From NCBI RefSeq assembly GCF_030161095.1, contig NZ_BSPP01000011.1, positions 322,344-370,084 of the forward strand: a DNA stretch of 47,741 nucleotides. The letters are read 5' to 3'. The notes beneath the pieces were generated by a model, which saw only the letters and a program-made list of their open reading frames with translations, was not told where the DNA came from and ran no database searches. The translations under genes were made by a program, and so were the position numbers. Below, piece by piece: positions 14,145 through 22,700 of this stretch (position 1 is the stretch's first letter; each line of letters begins with the position of its first letter). The DNA is from Cypionkella aquatica (GTDB lineage: Bacteria > Pseudomonadota > Alphaproteobacteria > Rhodobacterales > Rhodobacteraceae).

Positions 14145-17088
14145 GAAAAGGGTCTCTGTCCGGCTGGTCGCCGAAGGCGGCCGCCAGGTTCGGGCCGAGC
14201 TGGAAGGGATCGGCGAGGCCGGTTCGCGGGGGTTTGGCCGCCTGTCCTCCGAAATGGAACTGGCCAACGCTCGCCTCTCAAGCTTCGCCCGCAAGGCCGG
14301 GATCGCACTGGCAGCGGTCACGGCAGCCGCAGCCGCTGCGGGTGTGGCGATGGTCCGCTCGGGGCTCGACGTCATCGGCGCGCAGGCGGACATGGCCGCT
14401 TCCCTCAAGACCACGGTCGAGAGCTTGCAGGTGCTGACATGGGCCGGAGAATTGGCCGGTGTTTCGATGGGCGAGATCGAACAGGCCACCAAGAAACTGA
14501 CCACGCGGCTGTCCGAAGCGGCGGCCGGATCGGGCTCGGCGGTGGCGGCACTGCAGCGGCTGAACCTGACAGCCGCCGAACTACAGGCCTTGCCGCTCGA
14601 CCAGCGCATCGTCGCCATTCAGGAGGCATTGAATCAGTTCGTTCCTGAAGCCGAGCGTGCCGCCGTGGCCTCTGACCTCTTCGGGGACCGGGCCGCACTG
14701 GCCTTCCTGCGCATCGACGCCGCCACTCTGCGGGAGGCGGCACAGGACGTGCAGGATTTCGGGGTGGCGGTCAGCGCAAGCGATGCCGCGCAGATCGAAC
14801 GCACTGGCGATGCCATCGCCAAGCTGAGCCTGATCTGGCTTGGCCTGACCAACCGCCTGACCGCTGCCGTCGCCCCGGCGCTGGAGACGGTGGCGAACGC
14901 TCTGGCCGATATGGCGCGCGGCACCGGGCCCATCGGCGGCGCGATCACGGCGGTCTTCGACAACCTCGCACGCCTTGCTACCTATGCCGCGACATTCGCC
15001 GCCTTCATGGCGGGTCGCTGGGTGGCCGGGTTGGCAGTGGCGGCCTTGTCCGTGCGTGGCCTTGCCACGGCGCTGGTCTTCCTGCGCGGGGCGCTGATCC
15101 GGACCGGGATCGGCGCGCTGATCGTTGGCGCGGGGGAACTGGTCTATCAGTTCTCGCAACTTGTCACCCGTGTCGGCGGCGTGGGCGAGGCCTTTCGGCT
15201 GCTGGGCGACCTGGCGTCCGAAGTCTGGTCGCGCATCGGCCTGGCGCTCGACGCCGCATTTGCCAACATGGCTGCTGGCTGGGAGGGGTTGAAGGCGGCC
15301 GGGCTCTCGGCCCTCGAGGGCACCATCGCGGGCGTGGTCAGCTTCGGCGACCGGACCGCCGCCATTTTTCAAGGGGCCTATGATGCGGCGGTGGCAATCT
15401 GGGGCAGTCTGCCCGGCGCCATCGGTGATTTTGCCTTCCAGGCGGCGAACGGTCTGATTTCCGGGGTGGAGGCGATGCTGAACGGCGTCGTCACGCGCAT
15501 CAACAATTTCATCAACGGATTGAACGCCGCGTTGGACCTGCTGCCAGACTGGGCGGTCGGCGAAGGCGGGGTGCGGATCGGCACGCTGGATCCATTAGAA
15601 TTGGGCCGGATCGGCAACCCGTTCGAGGGGGCGGCGACGGCCGCTGGCGCTGCCGCGGCCGATGCCTTCTCGGCAGCGCTATCCCGGACCTACCTCGAGC
15701 CGCCCGACCTCGGGCTTGGCGCGATGGCTGAAGATGCCCGCGCCCGCGCGGATGGCTATCGCGAGGCCGCAAGCATGTTGGCCGATGCCGCCGGGCGTCC
15801 GCTGGCCAGTTGGCAGGCCTTGCGCGCTGCGGTGACCGGCACCGGATCGGAGGCTGAAATGGCGTTGGCAGATGCCGCCAGTTCGGCAGATGCCCTGAAC
15901 ACCGAGATGGACGACACCGCGACCGCTGCCGGAAGTGCGGGCGCTGCCGCGCGCGACGCTGGGGCCGACGCTGCCGCAGGGGCCGACCAGGCCGCGACCG
16001 GCTGGGGCGCGGTGACTGCCGCGCTCGCCGACTATGCTGCCAAGGCGCGCAACATCGGCGGCGATATCGGTCAGGCGCTGGTCGGGGCCTTCGCCTCGGC
16101 CGAGAATGCAGTCGGCGAGTTCGTCAAGACCGGCAAGCTCGACTTCCGCGATCTGGTGACGTCGATGATCGCCGATCTGGCCAAGCTGGCGGCACGGCGC
16201 TTCATTCTCGGGCCGATCGCCAACGCCCTGTCCGAAGCCCTTGGCGGTGCGGGCGGGATATTCGCCAACATACTGCATTCGGGTGGCATGGTCGGATCGC
16301 CGGGCCCCGGTCGTATGGTTCCTGCGCTGGCCTTTGCCAATGCCCCGCGCATGCATGCGGGCGGATGGGCCGGGATCAAGCCAGACGAGGTTCCGCCAAT
16401 CGCGCACGCAGGTGGCGAGCGACATCGCCCGCGCCGTGTCGCTGGGTCGGAGGGGTATGTGATGGCGTTTCACGAGGTCAGGTTCCCCGACAACATCAGC
16501 CGCGGGGCGCGCGGGGGGCCGGAACGGCGCACGCAAGTGGTGGAACTGGCGTCTGGCGACGAGGAGCGCAACGCCAGCTGGGCGAACAGCCGACGCCGCT
16601 ATGATGTGGCCTACGGCATCCGCCGCGCCGACGATCTGGCGGCGGTCGTGGCCTTCTTCGAAGCCCGCAACGCCCGCCTGCATGGCTTTCGCTACAAGGA
16701 TTGGGCCGACTACAAATCCTGCCTGCCGTCGCAGGCGGTGGCCCCAACCGACCAGCCCATCGGTACTGGCAATGGTGCTGTCACCACCTTCGCCCTGTTG
16801 AAGCGCTACACCTCCGGCGCGCAAAGCTGGACCCGCGCCATTGCCAAGCCGGTAGCAGGGACTGTCCGTCTTGCCCTGAACGGCGTCGAGCAGATGACCG
16901 GCTGGAGCGTCAACACCACCACCGGGAGCGTCACCTTCACCACTGCCCCCGGCGCGGGCGTCGCAATCACGGCAGGCTTCGAATTCGACGTCCCCGTCCG
17001 CTTCGACACCGACATGCTCGACGTCACCCTCGACCTCGAGCGGCTCGGGTCCATCACATCCATTCCGCTGCTGGAGATCCGGCGATGA
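14137..17088 (+). CDS. Tape measure protein, C-terminus lost and read in frame into DUF2460
   Basis: Open as 983 residues. Residues 1-753 are a lambda-type tape measure: N-terminal VRLVAEGGRQVRAELEGIG, hydrophobic Ala-rich stretches near 50-70 and 280-345, long helices, and the conserved C-terminal block VKTGKLDFRDLVTSMIADLAKLAARRFI, then MHAGGWAGIKPDEVP. Relatives continue AILQRGERVL before an ASDIARAVSLGRRG-like end. That end is present here, but in another frame (16403-16460, stopping at TGA 16459-16461). A small out-of-frame deletion near 16393-16400 thus removed about ten codons and joined the reading frame to the next gene. The product would be a tape measure lacking its processed tip; functional effect unknown. 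Confidence 0.85.
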   Translation: MAEKRVSVRLVAEGGRQVRAELEGIGEAGSRGFGRLSSEMELANARLSSFARKAGIALAAVTAAAAAAGVAMVRSGLDVIGAQADMAASLKTTVESLQVLTWAGELAGVSMGEIEQATKKLTTRLSEAAAGSGSAVAALQRLNLTAAELQALPLDQRIVAIQEALNQFVPEAERAAVASDLFGDRAALAFLRIDAATLREAAQDVQDFGVAVSASDAAQIERTGDAIAKLSLIWLGLTNRLTAAVAPALETVANALADMARGTGPIGGAITAVFDNLARLATYAATFAAFMAGRWVAGLAVAALSVRGLATALVFLRGALIRTGIGALIVGAGELVYQFSQLVTRVGGVGEAFRLLGDLASEVWSRIGLALDAAFANMAAGWEGLKAAGLSALEGTIAGVVSFGDRTAAIFQGAYDAAVAIWGSLPGAIGDFAFQAANGLISGVEAMLNGVVTRINNFINGLNAALDLLPDWAVGEGGVRIGTLDPLELGRIGNPFEGAATAAGAAAADAFSAALSRTYLEPPDLGLGAMAEDARARADGYREAASMLADAAGRPLASWQALRAAVTGTGSEAEMALADAASSADALNTEMDDTATAAGSAGAAARDAGADAAAGADQAATGWGAVTAALADYAAKARNIGGDIGQALVGAFASAENAVGEFVKTGKLDFRDLVTSMIADLAKLAARRFILGPIANALSEALGGAGGIFANILHSGGMVGSPGPGRMVPALAFANAPRMHAGGWAGIKPDEVPPIAHAGGERHRPRRVAGSEGYVMAFHEVRFPDNISRGARGGPERRTQVVELASGDEERNASWANSRRRYDVAYGIRRADDLAAVVAFFEARNARLHGFRYKDWADYKSCLPSQAVAPTDQPIGTGNGAVTTFALLKRYTSGAQSWTRAIAKPVAGTVRLALNGVEQMTGWSVNTTTGSVTFTTAPGAGVAITAGFEFDVPVRFDTDMLDVTLDLERLGSITSIPLLEIRR
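16462..17088 (+). CDS. DUF2460 tail protein
   Basis: 208 residues from the ATG at 16462, preceded by GGAGGGG (16449-16455), so it can still be made independently of the tape measure fusion. MAFHEVRFPDNISRGARGG and RRTQVVELASGDEERNASW are the family's N-terminal hallmark. They are followed by RYDVAYGIRRADDLAAVVAFFEARNARLHGFRYKDWADYK, and a C-terminal strand-rich part ends LDLERLGSITSIPLLEIR. Homologues are GTA gp12-like/distal tail proteins just before the hub. The normal TGATG overlap with the original tape measure stop is preserved in the DNA, which supports this start and the frameshift interpretation. Confidence 0.88.
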   Translation: MAFHEVRFPDNISRGARGGPERRTQVVELASGDEERNASWANSRRRYDVAYGIRRADDLAAVVAFFEARNARLHGFRYKDWADYKSCLPSQAVAPTDQPIGTGNGAVTTFALLKRYTSGAQSWTRAIAKPVAGTVRLALNGVEQMTGWSVNTTTGSVTFTTAPGAGVAITAGFEFDVPVRFDTDMLDVTLDLERLGSITSIPLLEIRR

Positions 17089-17435
17089 ACGAAGAAACCG
17101 GCTTTGTCGCCGCTGTGCTGCGTGACCTGGCGACCTCAACCGCCGTCATCCTGGCGGCCTGGGGCGCGCTTGGCGGGGCGACCAACGCCCTGACCACTCG
17201 GATGCGGCTGCGCGATGCCCTGCGCCACATCCTGCTCGGCGGTCTGATCGCGGCGGGGATGGGCAGCCTGTCCATGGCGGTGATTACCGCCTGGCTCGGC
17301 CTGCCATCGCAGGCGATCCCGGCCGGGGGTGCGGCGGGCTCCGCCGCCTATCTCGTCGGCGTCTTCGGCCCCGCCTTCATTGAAGTCGTGCTCGCCCGAC
17401 TGCGCAGCGGCAAGGGGGGCAACCCCGATGCATGA
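17085..17435 (+). CDS. Membrane protein, probable holin
   Basis: 116 residues with three hydrophobic segments: about 17-34 (TSTAVILAAWGALGGATN), 48-72 (ILLGGLIAAGMGSLSMAVIT) and 80-106 (AAGSAAYLVGVFGPAFIEVVL), and a basic C-terminal tail. It sits directly before the endolysin, overlapping the DUF2460 stop and the following small gene, which is the lysis-cassette position. A pore-forming holin that releases endolysin is the likely role; no family-specific motif was recognised. Confidence 0.6.
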   Translation: MNEETGFVAAVLRDLATSTAVILAAWGALGGATNALTTRMRLRDALRHILLGGLIAAGMGSLSMAVITAWLGLPSQAIPAGGAAGSAAYLVGVFGPAFIEVVLARLRSGKGGNPDA

Positions 17436-17562
17436 ACTGCTCCGCCTTGCGCGCGCCATCCGCTGCGATGCCGCCGACCCGGCACAGGCCTTGAGCCATC
17501 GACTGCGCATCGGCCTGCTGGTCGCCGCCTTCATACTGATCCTTTCCTCCATCTTCGGGTGA
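17428..17562 (+). CDS. Small single-span membrane protein in the lysis cassette (44 aa)
   Basis: 44 residues: a basic, Ala-rich N-terminal part (RLARAIRCDAADPAQALSHR) and one C-terminal membrane span, RIGLLVAAFILILSSIFG. It begins inside the end of the preceding holin-like gene and ends four bases before the endolysin start. It could be an antiholin or an accessory membrane component; the short length and coupling favour a real gene, but homology is not visible to me. Confidence 0.55.
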   Translation: MHELLRLARAIRCDAADPAQALSHRLRIGLLVAAFILILSSIFG

Positions 17563-17566
17563 TCCC

Positions 17567-18235
17567 ATGCACATGACAGACCGGGGCCTGCTGGCCCTCG
17601 TCCGGCACGAAGGACTCGTGCCCGGACCCTACCTTGATGTGAAGAGCGTCTGGACCTTCGGCATCGGCCACACCGCTGCCGCCGGTCCGCCCGATTCGGC
17701 ACGGTTGCCGCGCGGCATGCCTGCTGATCTCGATGCAGGGATCCGCGAGGCGTTCCGGATCTTCCGCAGCGACATCGTGGCCTACGAGGCCGAGGTGCTG
17801 CGCGCGGTGAAGGTGCCGCTGGAACCGCACGAGTTCGATGCGCTGGTATCGTTCCACTACAACACCGGCGGCATCGCGAAAGCGTCGCTGACCCGCCACC
17901 TGAACACGGGCAACCGCGCCGCCGCCGCGCAGGGCTTGATGGGCTGGCTTCGACCCGCCGCGATCCGCATGCGTCGCGAGGCCGAACGCGATCTGTTCCG
18001 CGATGGCCGCTATCCGACCGGCACCATCCCGGTCTGGGCGGTGGATCGCAACGGGCGGGTGGATTTCTCGCGACCAGTCCGGCGACTGACAGAGGCAGAG
18101 GCGCTGGTATTTCTGCGCCCGACGAGCCAGCCGGTGCCGTTGCCCGTGCCGCTGCCGGTACCGATCCAACCATCTGCCGCCCCGTCGTGGTGGCAGCGGC
18201 TGATGGAATTTCTCAAAGGAAAGGCAACATCATGA
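17567..18235 (+). CDS. Endolysin, phage lysozyme (GH24 type)
   Basis: 222 residues. The T4 lysozyme catalytic arrangement is present with exact spacing: Glu15 (VRHEGL), Asp24 (PYLDVKSVW) and Thr30 in WTFGIGHT. Later family segments are VPLEPHEFDALVSFHYNTGGI and LMGWLRPAAIRMRREAERDLF. It cleaves the N-acetylmuramic acid-N-acetylglucosamine bond of peptidoglycan. The C-terminal tail has a Pro-Val repeat (PVPLPVPLPVPIQPS) and then WWQRLMEFLKG, an amphipathic, possibly membrane-seeking helix. No signal peptide, so export depends on the holin. Overlaps the next gene by four bases. Confidence 0.93.
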   Translation: MHMTDRGLLALVRHEGLVPGPYLDVKSVWTFGIGHTAAAGPPDSARLPRGMPADLDAGIREAFRIFRSDIVAYEAEVLRAVKVPLEPHEFDALVSFHYNTGGIAKASLTRHLNTGNRAAAAQGLMGWLRPAAIRMRREAERDLFRDGRYPTGTIPVWAVDRNGRVDFSRPVRRLTEAEALVFLRPTSQPVPLPVPLPVPIQPSAAPSWWQRLMEFLKGKATS

Positions 18236-18441
18236 ACTGGAACCTTGCACGTGGGCTGGTCTATCTGGCCTGTCTTGCTGCCTCCGGGCTGGCCATGGCC
18301 GGGCTGGCGGATTTCGATCTGGTGACCGGCAGCTTCGATCTGCGGCCCTTCAACCTCTACGCGCTGACCGGCACCGCCGGAGGCGTGATTTCCTCGGCGC
18401 TGGCCTCGGTCGCCCTGTGGCGCGGCTGGGGGCAGAAGTGA
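18232..18441 (+). CDS. Small two-span membrane protein (69 aa)
   Basis: 69 residues from the ATG at 18232 (AAAGGAAAGG upstream). There are two hydrophobic segments: LARGLVYLACLAASGLAMAG and ALTGTAGGVISSALASVAL, separated by a short acidic loop ADFDLVTGSFDLRPFN. A GTGA overlap leads into the DUF2163 gene. Location after the endolysin suggests a second holin-like or lysis-timing protein; no family assigned. Confidence 0.55.
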   Translation: MNWNLARGLVYLACLAASGLAMAGLADFDLVTGSFDLRPFNLYALTGTAGGVISSALASVALWRGWGQK

Positions 18442-19322
18442 AGGCTCTCCCGCCCGCGCTTCAGGCCCATCTCGACGAGGGCACGACGACGCTGGCCTGG
18501 TGCTGGCGAATTGTGCGGGCCGATGGGGTGACGCTCGGTTTCACCGACCACGACTGGACTCTGACGTTCGACGGCACCGATTTCGAGCCAGAGAGCGGCT
18601 TTGCGGCCTCCGAGGTGCGGTCAGGGTCCGACCTCTCCGTGGATGCGCAGGATGCCCAAGGCGTGTTGTCCTCCGACCGTATCACCGAGACCGATATCCT
18701 CGACGGCCGCTGGGACAATGCGGCGGTCGAGGTCTGGCGCGTGAACTGGGCAGCGACCTCCCAGCGCGTGCTGTTGCGGCGGGGTGCCATCGGCCAGATC
18801 CGGCGGGGACGGCTGGAGTTCGTGGCCGAGGTGCGATCGCTGGCCCATGTCCTCGGCCAAACCGTCGGGCGGACGTTTCAGGCGACATGCGATGCCGCCC
18901 TTGGCGACGCGCGCTGCGGGGTCAATCTCGAGGCCCCTGCCTTCAAGGGCACCGGGGCGATCATCGACCTGCTGCGCGACCGCGCCTTTACCGCCTCTGG
19001 TCTCGGTGGTTTCACGTCCGGCTGGTTCACCTTCGGCACCCTCGACTGGACGAGTGGGGCCAATGCTGGCCGACAGGCCGAGGTATTGTCGCACGACCTC
19101 GTCGATGGCGTTGCCGTCCTGACCCTGCTGGAAGCCCCGGTGCGCGCCATCGCAGGGACCGTCACGTTCACCATCCGCGCCGGGTGCGACAAGCGCATCA
19201 CGACCTGCGGCACGAAGTTCGCCAATGTCGCCAACTTCCGGGGCTTTCCCAATATTCCCGGCCAGGATGCCGTCCTGCGCTATGCCACCACCGATGGCGG
19301 CCACGAGGGTGCGGTGCTGTGA
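18438..19322 (+). CDS. DUF2163 tail protein (GTA gp13-like, BR0599 family)
   Basis: 294 residues, starting with GTG at 18438, which overlaps the preceding stop. The opening KALPPALQAHLDEGTTTLAWCWRIVRADG and GFTDHDWTLTFDGTDFEPESGF are the DUF2163 signature. The C-terminal BR0599-like domain has cysteines in CDAALGDARCGVNLE and CDKRITTCGTKFANVANFRGFPNIPGQD. The protein forms part of the distal tail between DUF2460 and the NlpC peptidase in gene transfer agents and related siphoviruses. Overlaps the NlpC/P60 gene by the same GTGA arrangement. Confidence 0.9.
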   Translation: MKALPPALQAHLDEGTTTLAWCWRIVRADGVTLGFTDHDWTLTFDGTDFEPESGFAASEVRSGSDLSVDAQDAQGVLSSDRITETDILDGRWDNAAVEVWRVNWAATSQRVLLRRGAIGQIRRGRLEFVAEVRSLAHVLGQTVGRTFQATCDAALGDARCGVNLEAPAFKGTGAIIDLLRDRAFTASGLGGFTSGWFTFGTLDWTSGANAGRQAEVLSHDLVDGVAVLTLLEAPVRAIAGTVTFTIRAGCDKRITTCGTKFANVANFRGFPNIPGQDAVLRYATTDGGHEGAVL

Positions 19323-19753
19323 CGCCTGCCAATCCCGATCTGATCATCGCCGCCGCCAGGTCGTGGCTCGGCACGCCCTACCACGACCAAGCCAGCCTCA
19401 AGCGCGTCGGCTGCGATTGCCTTGGCCTCGCGCGCGGCGTCTGGCGCGAGGTTGTGGGGCCTGAGCCTTTCCCGATTCCGCCCTACAGCCGGGACTGGGG
19501 CGAGAGTGGCCCGCGCGAGGTGCTGGCCGATGGCGCGCGCCGCATGATGCCGGAAATCGCACCCGTGGATGCCCCGCCCGGCGCACTGATCCTGTTCCGC
19601 ATGATGCCGCGTGCCATTGCCAAGCATGTCGGCATCCTGACCGGCGCCGACACCTTCCTCCATGCCTACGAGCGGCTCGGCGTGATCGAGGAACCGCTGA
19701 CCCCGACGTGGCGACGCCGGATCGCCTTCGCTTTCCTCTTTCCCCAACGCTGA
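19319..19753 (+). CDS. NlpC/P60 family tail peptidase
   Basis: 144 residues, GTG start overlapping the DUF2163 stop. Papain-like NlpC/P60 residues are visible: Cys34 in GCDCLGLARG and His103 in AKHVGILTG, with YERLGVIEE later. In GTAs and related phages (gp14) this tail-tip enzyme cuts peptide stems of peptidoglycan to let DNA through. The preceding WLGTPYHDQASLKRVG is the usual substrate-groove start. Nine bases separate it from the hub protein gene. Confidence 0.9.
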   Translation: MTPANPDLIIAAARSWLGTPYHDQASLKRVGCDCLGLARGVWREVVGPEPFPIPPYSRDWGESGPREVLADGARRMMPEIAPVDAPPGALILFRMMPRAIAKHVGILTGADTFLHAYERLGVIEEPLTPTWRRRIAFAFLFPQR

Positions 19754-19762
19754 GAGTTTTCC

Positions 19763-22700
19763 ATGGCCACGCTTGTCCTCGGCGCTGTCGGCACTGCCAT
19801 CGGCGGGGCCTTTGGCGGCGCGATCCTCGGCTTTTCCGGCGCGGCCATCGGTGGCTTCATCGGCTCGACCGTGGGCTCTGTGGTCGACAGCTGGATCGTG
19901 TCCTCGCTGGCTCCGACCCAGCGGATAGAGGGCGCGCGGCTTGACACGCTGCGCATCACCTCGGCCACCGAAGGTGCGGTGATCCCGCGCCTTTACGGCC
20001 GCATGCGCATCGGCGGCAACATCATCTGGGCCACCGATTTCCGCGAGGAGACCAAGACCACCACGCAGGGCGGCGGCAAGGGCGGTGGCGGCGGCAAGGT
20101 CAAGACCACCGAATACCTCTACTATGCCAGCTTCGCCGTAGCACTTTGCGAGGGTCCGATCACCGGCATCGGCCGCGTCTGGGCTGACGGCAAGGCGATG
20201 GACTTGGGCACCGTGACCTGGCGCTGGTATCCCGGCAACGAGGTGCAAACGGCCGATCCCTTCATCGCCGCCAAAATGGGCGCGGCCAACACGCCCGCCT
20301 ATCGCGGCACGGCCTATGTCGTGTTCGAGGATCTGGCGCTGGCAACCTTCGGCAACCGCCTGCCGCAACTCAGCTTCGAGGTGTTCCGCCCGCTGGCCGA
20401 CCCCGACACCGCCGAAGGGCTGACCCGCGCCGTCACGCTGATCCCGGCTTCGGGCGAGTTCACCTATGCCACCGACGCCATTCGCAAGGGCAGCGGCGGT
20501 GCGACCGTGGCCGAGAACCTGAACGCGCTGCCCGACCAGCCCGACATCGTCGTGGCGCTGGACCGGCTGCAAGCCATGGCCCCGGCGGTCGAGAGCGTCA
20601 GTCTTGTGGTCGCCTGGTTCGGGAACGACCTGCGCGCGGGATCCTGCAAGGTGAAGCCCGGCGTCGAGGTCGCTTCCAAGGCCACGACGCCCGCCAACTG
20701 GTCGGTGAACGGGGTCAACCGGGCCAGCGCGCATCTGGTCAGTCGCGACGCCGAGGGTCGACCGGTCTATGGCGGCACGCCTGCGGATTTCGCGGTGGTG
20801 CAGGCGATCCAGGAGATGAAGGCGCGCGGGCTGCGCGTCACCTTCTATCCCTTCCTGCTGATGGACGTGCCGCCCGGCAACACCCTGCCGAACCCCTACA
20901 GCGCCAATGCCGCCACGCCGGGCCAGCCCGCATTTCCATGGCGCGGCCGGATCACCTGTTCCCCAGCGGCCGGATTTGCCGGATCGGTGGACAAGACCGG
21001 CACGGCGGCAACGCAAGTGTCGGCCCTGTTCGGGGCGGCGACGCCGGGGAATTTCAGCGTGTCGGGCGAGACGGTCAGCTTCACCGGCTCGCCCGCCGAC
21101 TGGGGCCTGCGCCGCATGGTGCTGCACTACGCGCATCTTTGTGCGGCGGCGGGCGGGGTCGATGCTTTCCTGATCGGCACCGAGATGCCCGGCCTGACCA
21201 CCATCCGCTCGGGGGCCAGCACCTATCCCGCGGTTGCCGCTTACAAGACCCTCGCGGCCGACGTGAGCGCCATCCTCGGCGCTGGTACCAAGATCGGCTA
21301 TGCCGCCGACTGGTCGGAATACTTCGGCCACCACCCGCAGGACGGTAGCGGCGATGTATACTTCCACCTCGACCCGCTCTGGTCGGACGCCAACATCGAC
21401 TTCGTCGGCATCGACAACTACCTGCCGCTGTCGGACTGGCGCGACGGCTTCGACCATGCCGATGCCCTCGAAGGCTGGCCCGCGATCTACGACCGCGCCT
21501 ATCTGCAGGCGAACATCGCGGGCGGCGAAGGCTTCGACTGGTTCTATGCCAGCGCCGCTGACCGCTCCGCGCAGATCCGCACGCCCATCACGGATGGCGC
21601 GGTTGCGAAGCCGTGGGTCTTTCGCCCCAAGGACATCCGCGCCTGGTGGCAGAGCCAGCATTTCAACCGGCCAGGCGGGGTGGAAAGCGGCTTGGCCACC
21701 GCATGGGTGCCGCAATCGAAGCCGATCCGGTTTACCGAACTCGGCTGCCCGGCCATCGACCGGGGCACCAACCAGCCCAACGTCTTCTTCGACCCGAAGT
21801 CGTCCGAGAGCTTCACGCCGTATTTCTCGCGCGGCTGGCGGGATGACGCGATCCAACGGGCCTATCTGGAGGCGAGCTACCTGCATTGGGGCGACCCGGC
21901 CCACAACCCGACCTCCAGCATCTATGGCGGCCGGATGGTGCATGTGCCCGAATGTGCCGCCTGGACCTGGGACGCGCGGCCCTATCCCTTCTTTCCCGAA
22001 CTGACCGATGTCTGGACCGATGGCCCGAACTGGCGGCTCGGTCATTGGCTGACCGGGCGGCTGGGCGCGGTGTCGCTAGCGGCCCTCGTGCGCCACATCT
22101 GCCTACGCGCCGGAATGCCGGAAGCCCTGATCGACGTCACCGGCCTCTGGGGGGCCGTCGAAGGTTACGCCATCACCGCACTGGAAGCGCCGCGATCCTC
22201 GATCAGCACGCTGGCCCGGCATTTCGGATTCGATGCCATCGAGACCGAAGGCATGATCCGCTTTGTCATGCGCGGGCGGGCGTCCGTTCTGACCTTGGCG
22301 CACGATGACCTCGTGGCGTCCCGCGAGGGCGAGGCACTGGAACTGGTCCGCGCGCAGGAAACCGAACTGCCGCAGGCGCTGAAGTGGCAGGTCGCGCGGG
22401 CCGACGAGGACTATGACGCGGCCCTTGTCGAAGCCCGCCGCATCACCGTCGACACCACCCGCATCGCCTCGGAAAGCTTCCCGATGGCGATCCCGCCCGA
22501 GGAGGCCGAACGCCGCTGCCGCCGCGCGCTGATGGAGGCCTGGATCGGTCGCGAGAGCGCCAGTTTCCGCCTGCCGCCTTCGCGGCTGGCGCTGGACCCG
22601 GCCGACGTGATCCGGCTGGTCCATGACGGCCGCGAAATCGAGTTGCGGCTGGTGTCCATCGCCGATTCCGAGGGGCGCGGTGTCGAGGCCGTCCGTCAGG

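Noticed and set aside
19280-22045. Very long open frame (over 900 codons) on the minus strand opposite the tail hub gene, and similar ones opposite the capsid and terminase genes
   Set aside because: These mirror strongly GC-rich plus-strand genes of certain identity; their translations are Arg/Gly/Ala-rich with no family pattern.
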